Part shown: one piece after another, positions 61,258 to 64,000 of the stretch | Layout of the letters: every line of letters starts with the position of its first letter | How positions within the stretch are numbered: position 1 is the first letter of the stretch | From: Phallus indusiatus | Lineage: Eukaryota > Basidiomycota > Agaricomycetes > Phallales > Phallaceae | Length of the DNA stretch: 64,000 nucleotides | Assembly: GCA_027605045.1 (NCBI GenBank) | Contig: JAQFWX010000007.1 | Location: 1,798,001-1,862,000, forward strand | Direction of reading: 5' to 3' | Notes under the pieces: model-generated | What the model was told of the DNA's origin: nothing | Seen by the model: only the letters and a program-made list of their open reading frames with translations | Database searches by the model: none | Program-made: the position numbers and the translations under genes

Positions 61258-62850
61258 TTACGTCCTATATCTTATTCTAGGCAAGTATAGAGGCCCATTA
61301 AGTGGGGGTTGCCACACAGTATTCTTCCTCCAACCGTCGCCATAATCTGACTTCCAGATCTCCTCCATCAGCTTCATGCATTCATCAGTCACATCTTTCC
61401 ATTCAGACTCTTCAGTGAAACCTGTCGCGCGGTCGGGTGAATCGTCCTGAAACGCCTTGGTCGCTTCCTTCATTTCTATTTGGTGACGTTTTGTCGAGAC
61501 GATATCTAGCCTGTCTCCGGCCCACTTTCCGCGATGAAGCCCCTCGACATTTAAACTCGTTGAATCTTCAGAAGACCAGCACACCTGTATAAGAGCGATA
61601 TGTCCGAGCGTAAGTTTCTTCGGTCGTTTGTCATCGCACCCCTCAAAAAGCTTATCGAAACCTGTCTCGTCGACATATAGCTTTTTCGACAGGTTTCGCA
61701 GAATCAAAGAGCCTCCGTCGTTGTACTCTTCGCAAATATACTTCCACGCATTCTGTTCCGACTTGGTCATTTTCATGGACATTTGGTAAAAATCGGAAAT
61801 GCTCTCGGGATCAAGGAGATGGTGATGGTCATCGGGGTTAGGCCACTCTTCCTTCCCCAGATACAATTCGTATTCTTCCTTGGGAATATTCGATGGCCAG
61901 TCATCGGGTTCTTGACCATCACCAGCACAGATAACTCGGTCTCCTGACCATAACTTCTCAGCAATGAGACCGTCCCGGACAAGCGTAATATGACGTTTGC
62001 CGATTTCCCAGAAACGAGGACACGTCAGGGCGAAATATACGATATTATCTAAGCCATCGATACAGCCACAAATGGTGTCGAGAACTTCGTTTGGAAAGTT
62101 GAGTATTTTGGATTCTGGAATATTTCTATCAAAATCGATAAGTCCGAGGGTGGCATTGTCACAACAGAAGCGAAATTATCTGCCTACTGATTACTCTCGG
62201 CTTGTTTAGTAATGCCAGGCAGAATATCTCTCTCGATATAACGAATCATAGTGGAAGTCTTCGCAAGCCGATGGAGAATCGATTTCATTTGAGTCGGTAG
62301 ATCACCAGATGCAAAGATGAATTCGCCTAGTTTCTGTGCTGAACGTGGCTCACACACTTGGCGTTTGTCCAGATTGTATCTGAAAAGATAGCTGTGAACC
62401 TTGTTATAAAATGACGACTCTATATCTAGAACTGACAGTTTCCAATACTGGCCCATGTTGATAAATTCCGCGCAAAGAGCGGTACTACTCGTAGATCTTG
62501 TGGTTGGCTAAAGCTTCTCGCAACGATCCGAGCCGATTCATGCCGTGTCGTCGTGACATGGTCACATTGCCCCTTCTTGTTCCCCAGCCGTCCATGTTTA
62601 GTGATCACAAGATAACTACGATTCAGCCTCTAATATTCATACATACATGTCAACTACTTCTACCATCCAAACGCATGATGTACGCGCCACGGTATTGACA
62701 ATGGTCATTGGCCACCCAATGTTCCTCGTTATGCGAACAAAGTCATACAGAAATGTGCATGATCCCTGTCTTCAGAGAAATGGATTCGGGAGCTGAGCTC
62801 ACCTAGAAGACGCTAGAGAATAACGCGAGAAGAAAAATTGTGGTCACGCG
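60662..62850. repeat. Segmental duplication, block B
   Basis: Counterpart of block A (56711-58980) in the same orientation, containing family C copy 2. Confidence 0.75.
61258..62456 (-). CDS. MGQYWK-start protein with F-box-like domain (family C, copy 2)
   Basis: Three exons at the same places as copy 1: 62437-62456, 62188-62379 and 61258-62125, totalling 359 residues. MGQYWKL joins YNLDKRQVCEPRSAQKLGEF, then IRYIERDILPGITKQ, and the F-box-like exon (FPNEVLDTICGCIDGLDNIV ... LTCPRFWEIGKRHI), LGHIALIQVCWSSED and KWAGDRLDIVS. The C-terminus is different from copy 1: it ends PPLNGPLYLPRIRYRT, an extension. A 1-bp insertion relative to copy 1 falls inside the second intron, so it does not break the protein. 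The gene looks functional. Confidence 0.75.
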
Positions 62851-63015
62851 CGATTGGAACCGTGTAGTTTTATAAGGAACTAAAAGTTATTCATATGCAG
62901 AATCACAAGCAAAATTAAAGCCCTACAGAGCTCCTGCTGAGCATAAGTAAGAATGCTACAGAAAAGAAAACTGATATTATTTCATTTAGATTTCAGGATA
63001 ATGATTTGAGGACGT
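62457..63015. other. Intergenic, partly duplication block B
   Basis: Positions 62457-62850 match the 5' flank of copy 1. The rest is the 3' flank of copy 3. No gene is seen. Confidence 0.45.
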
Positions 63016-64000
63016 CTAACAGGATATCACATTCACATTTTCAATGACATCTTCCTTCCAATTACTGCCATAATCCGCTTCCCAAATGTCTCCTATTAGC
63101 TTCATACACTCGTCCGTTACATCCCGCCATTCAGCCTCACTAGAAAGATCTGTTGCGGCGGAACTCAATGATGGGTTCTGTTCAGCGCTGGTGTTGCCTG
63201 GCAAGCTTGCTCGACTTCCTTTCGTGTGCGTGGCGTCTTCAATTTCCTGCAGATGCCGATCAAGCGATACAATCTCGAGTCTATCTCCGGCCCATTCTCC
63301 GCGTCCAACTGGTCCATAATTGATATTTCCTTGAGGGTCAGAAGACCAGCATATTTTTGAGAGGGCGATGTGTCCAAGTCTAAGAGTTTTGGGCCGCGTC
63401 TGAGAGCATCCCTTCATAAGTTCGTCAATCCCTCTTTCGTCGACGTATAACCTTTTTGACATGTTTCGCAGGACAAAACAATCATCGTCGTAGACAGTCT
63501 CACAAATGTATTTGTAGGCTTTCCGTTCCTGCTTGCTCATTCTATAGTACTTTTGATATTCAAGCTCGAGGAGATCAGCGTTGCCACAGGACCACTCGGT
63601 TTTCTCCAGATATGATTCATATTCTTCTTTTGGAATACTAGGTGGCCAGTCATCGTCGTCTTGGGATCCGCCGCCACACATAATCCGGTCTCCTGCCCAC
63701 AACCTTTCAGCGATGAGAGCGTCCCTAGCGCGCATAATATGAGGTTTGGCAATTCCCCAGAATTGGGGACACGTCAGAGCAAAATAAGCAATATTATCCA
63801 GACCCTCGATACAGCCACAAATCATATTGAGAATCTCATTCGGAAATTTTTCAAGTATTGTGGACGTTTTCGATTTCGTAAACCTACCAAAATCGATCAG
63901 CGGTAACATAGGAAAGAACAAAGTGTTTTTTTACAGGTTAGTTGTCTTTGGTTTACTAACAAGACCAGGAAGAATCTTTTCTTCAATACAATGGATCATG
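63016..64000 (-). CDS. MGQYWK-type protein with F-box-like domain (family C, copy 3), 5' end outside the window
   Basis: The main exon, 63016-63883, encodes FPNEILNMICGCIEGLDNIA then LTCPQFWGIAKPHI, WAGDRIMCGGGSQDDDDWPP, LGHIALSKICWSSDP, GEWAGDRLEIVSLDRH and a C-terminal DECMKLIGDIWEADYGSNWK. A 51-nt intron (63884-63934, GTAAAAA...GGTAG) joins it in frame to an upstream exon, 63935 onward, reading MIHCIEEKILPGLVSKPK, which matches IRYIERDILPG in copies 1 and 2. That exon runs off the window, so the MGQYWK exon is expected beyond 64000. It has an extra Ser/Thr-rich insert (about 30 residues) before the C-terminal motif. Confidence 0.7.

Noticed and set aside
61258..62156. A frameshift directly after an ATG at 62156 in family C copy 2
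   Set aside because: Relative to copy 1 there is a 1-bp insertion just after this ATG, but both lie inside an intron once the MGQYWK exons are included. The spliced frame of 360 codons is intact.
1..64000. tRNA and rRNA genes
   Set aside because: I looked for typical B-box and T-loop motifs on both strands and saw no convincing cloverleaf. A tRNAscan run would settle this.

Overview
The window comes from a filamentous basidiomycete, most likely a mushroom-forming Agaricomycete. Genes are intron-rich with short GT-AG introns of about 50-70 nt, often with a CTAAC-like branch site. The gene content is typical of Agaricomycetes: large F-box families, a DUF6533 membrane protein, a mushroom-type PD-(D/E)XK-like protein, MGQYWK-start proteins, a GMC oxidoreductase and a fungal TOK potassium channel. 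No prokaryotic features are present.

Layout. 0-12.9 kb: a single-pass membrane protein, two F-box paralogues of family A (with a broken third copy beside the first), a TA-flanked MITE, a PD-(D/E)XK-like gene, a degraded MGQYWK-family copy, and the start of another F-box gene. 12.9-19.0 kb: a nested insertion that splits that F-box gene. An LTR-like element (TG...CA ends, CTGGG target duplication) contains a 4.8-kb palindromic CACTG-ended element (TGA target duplication). The palindrome is built of octamer repeats and carries two smaller solo LTRs. The interrupted reading frame resumes exactly after the insertion and closes at 19276. 19.6-20.8 kb: a second CACTG-ended element packed with CAGTGG motifs. 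21.5-28.4 kb: an unrecognised six-exon gene, a DUF6533 gene and a multi-pass membrane protein. 29.3-33.1 kb: two convergent F-box/LRR-like paralogues (family B). 34.2-41.5 kb: two more family A genes flanking a GMC oxidoreductase. 42.8-56.4 kb: conserved genes, namely a DUF2235 hydrolase, a TOK-type potassium channel, aminopeptidase P and a NIPA-type magnesium transporter. 56.7-64 kb: three copies of an MGQYWK/F-box-like family, two of them inside a segmental duplication, with a solo LTR and a LINE 3' end between them.

How it fits together. About half the window is conserved housekeeping or transport genes; the rest is fast-evolving F-box-type families expanded by local duplication and eroded by transposons. 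I re-derived many gene models from splice signals and frame arithmetic. In particular, all four family A genes share a 5' exon and one phase-2 intron, and all three MGQYWK genes share 5' exons that join in frame to the F-box-like exon. Everything was read by eye. Family names rest on recognisable motifs, and splice models are inference until RNA data are seen.
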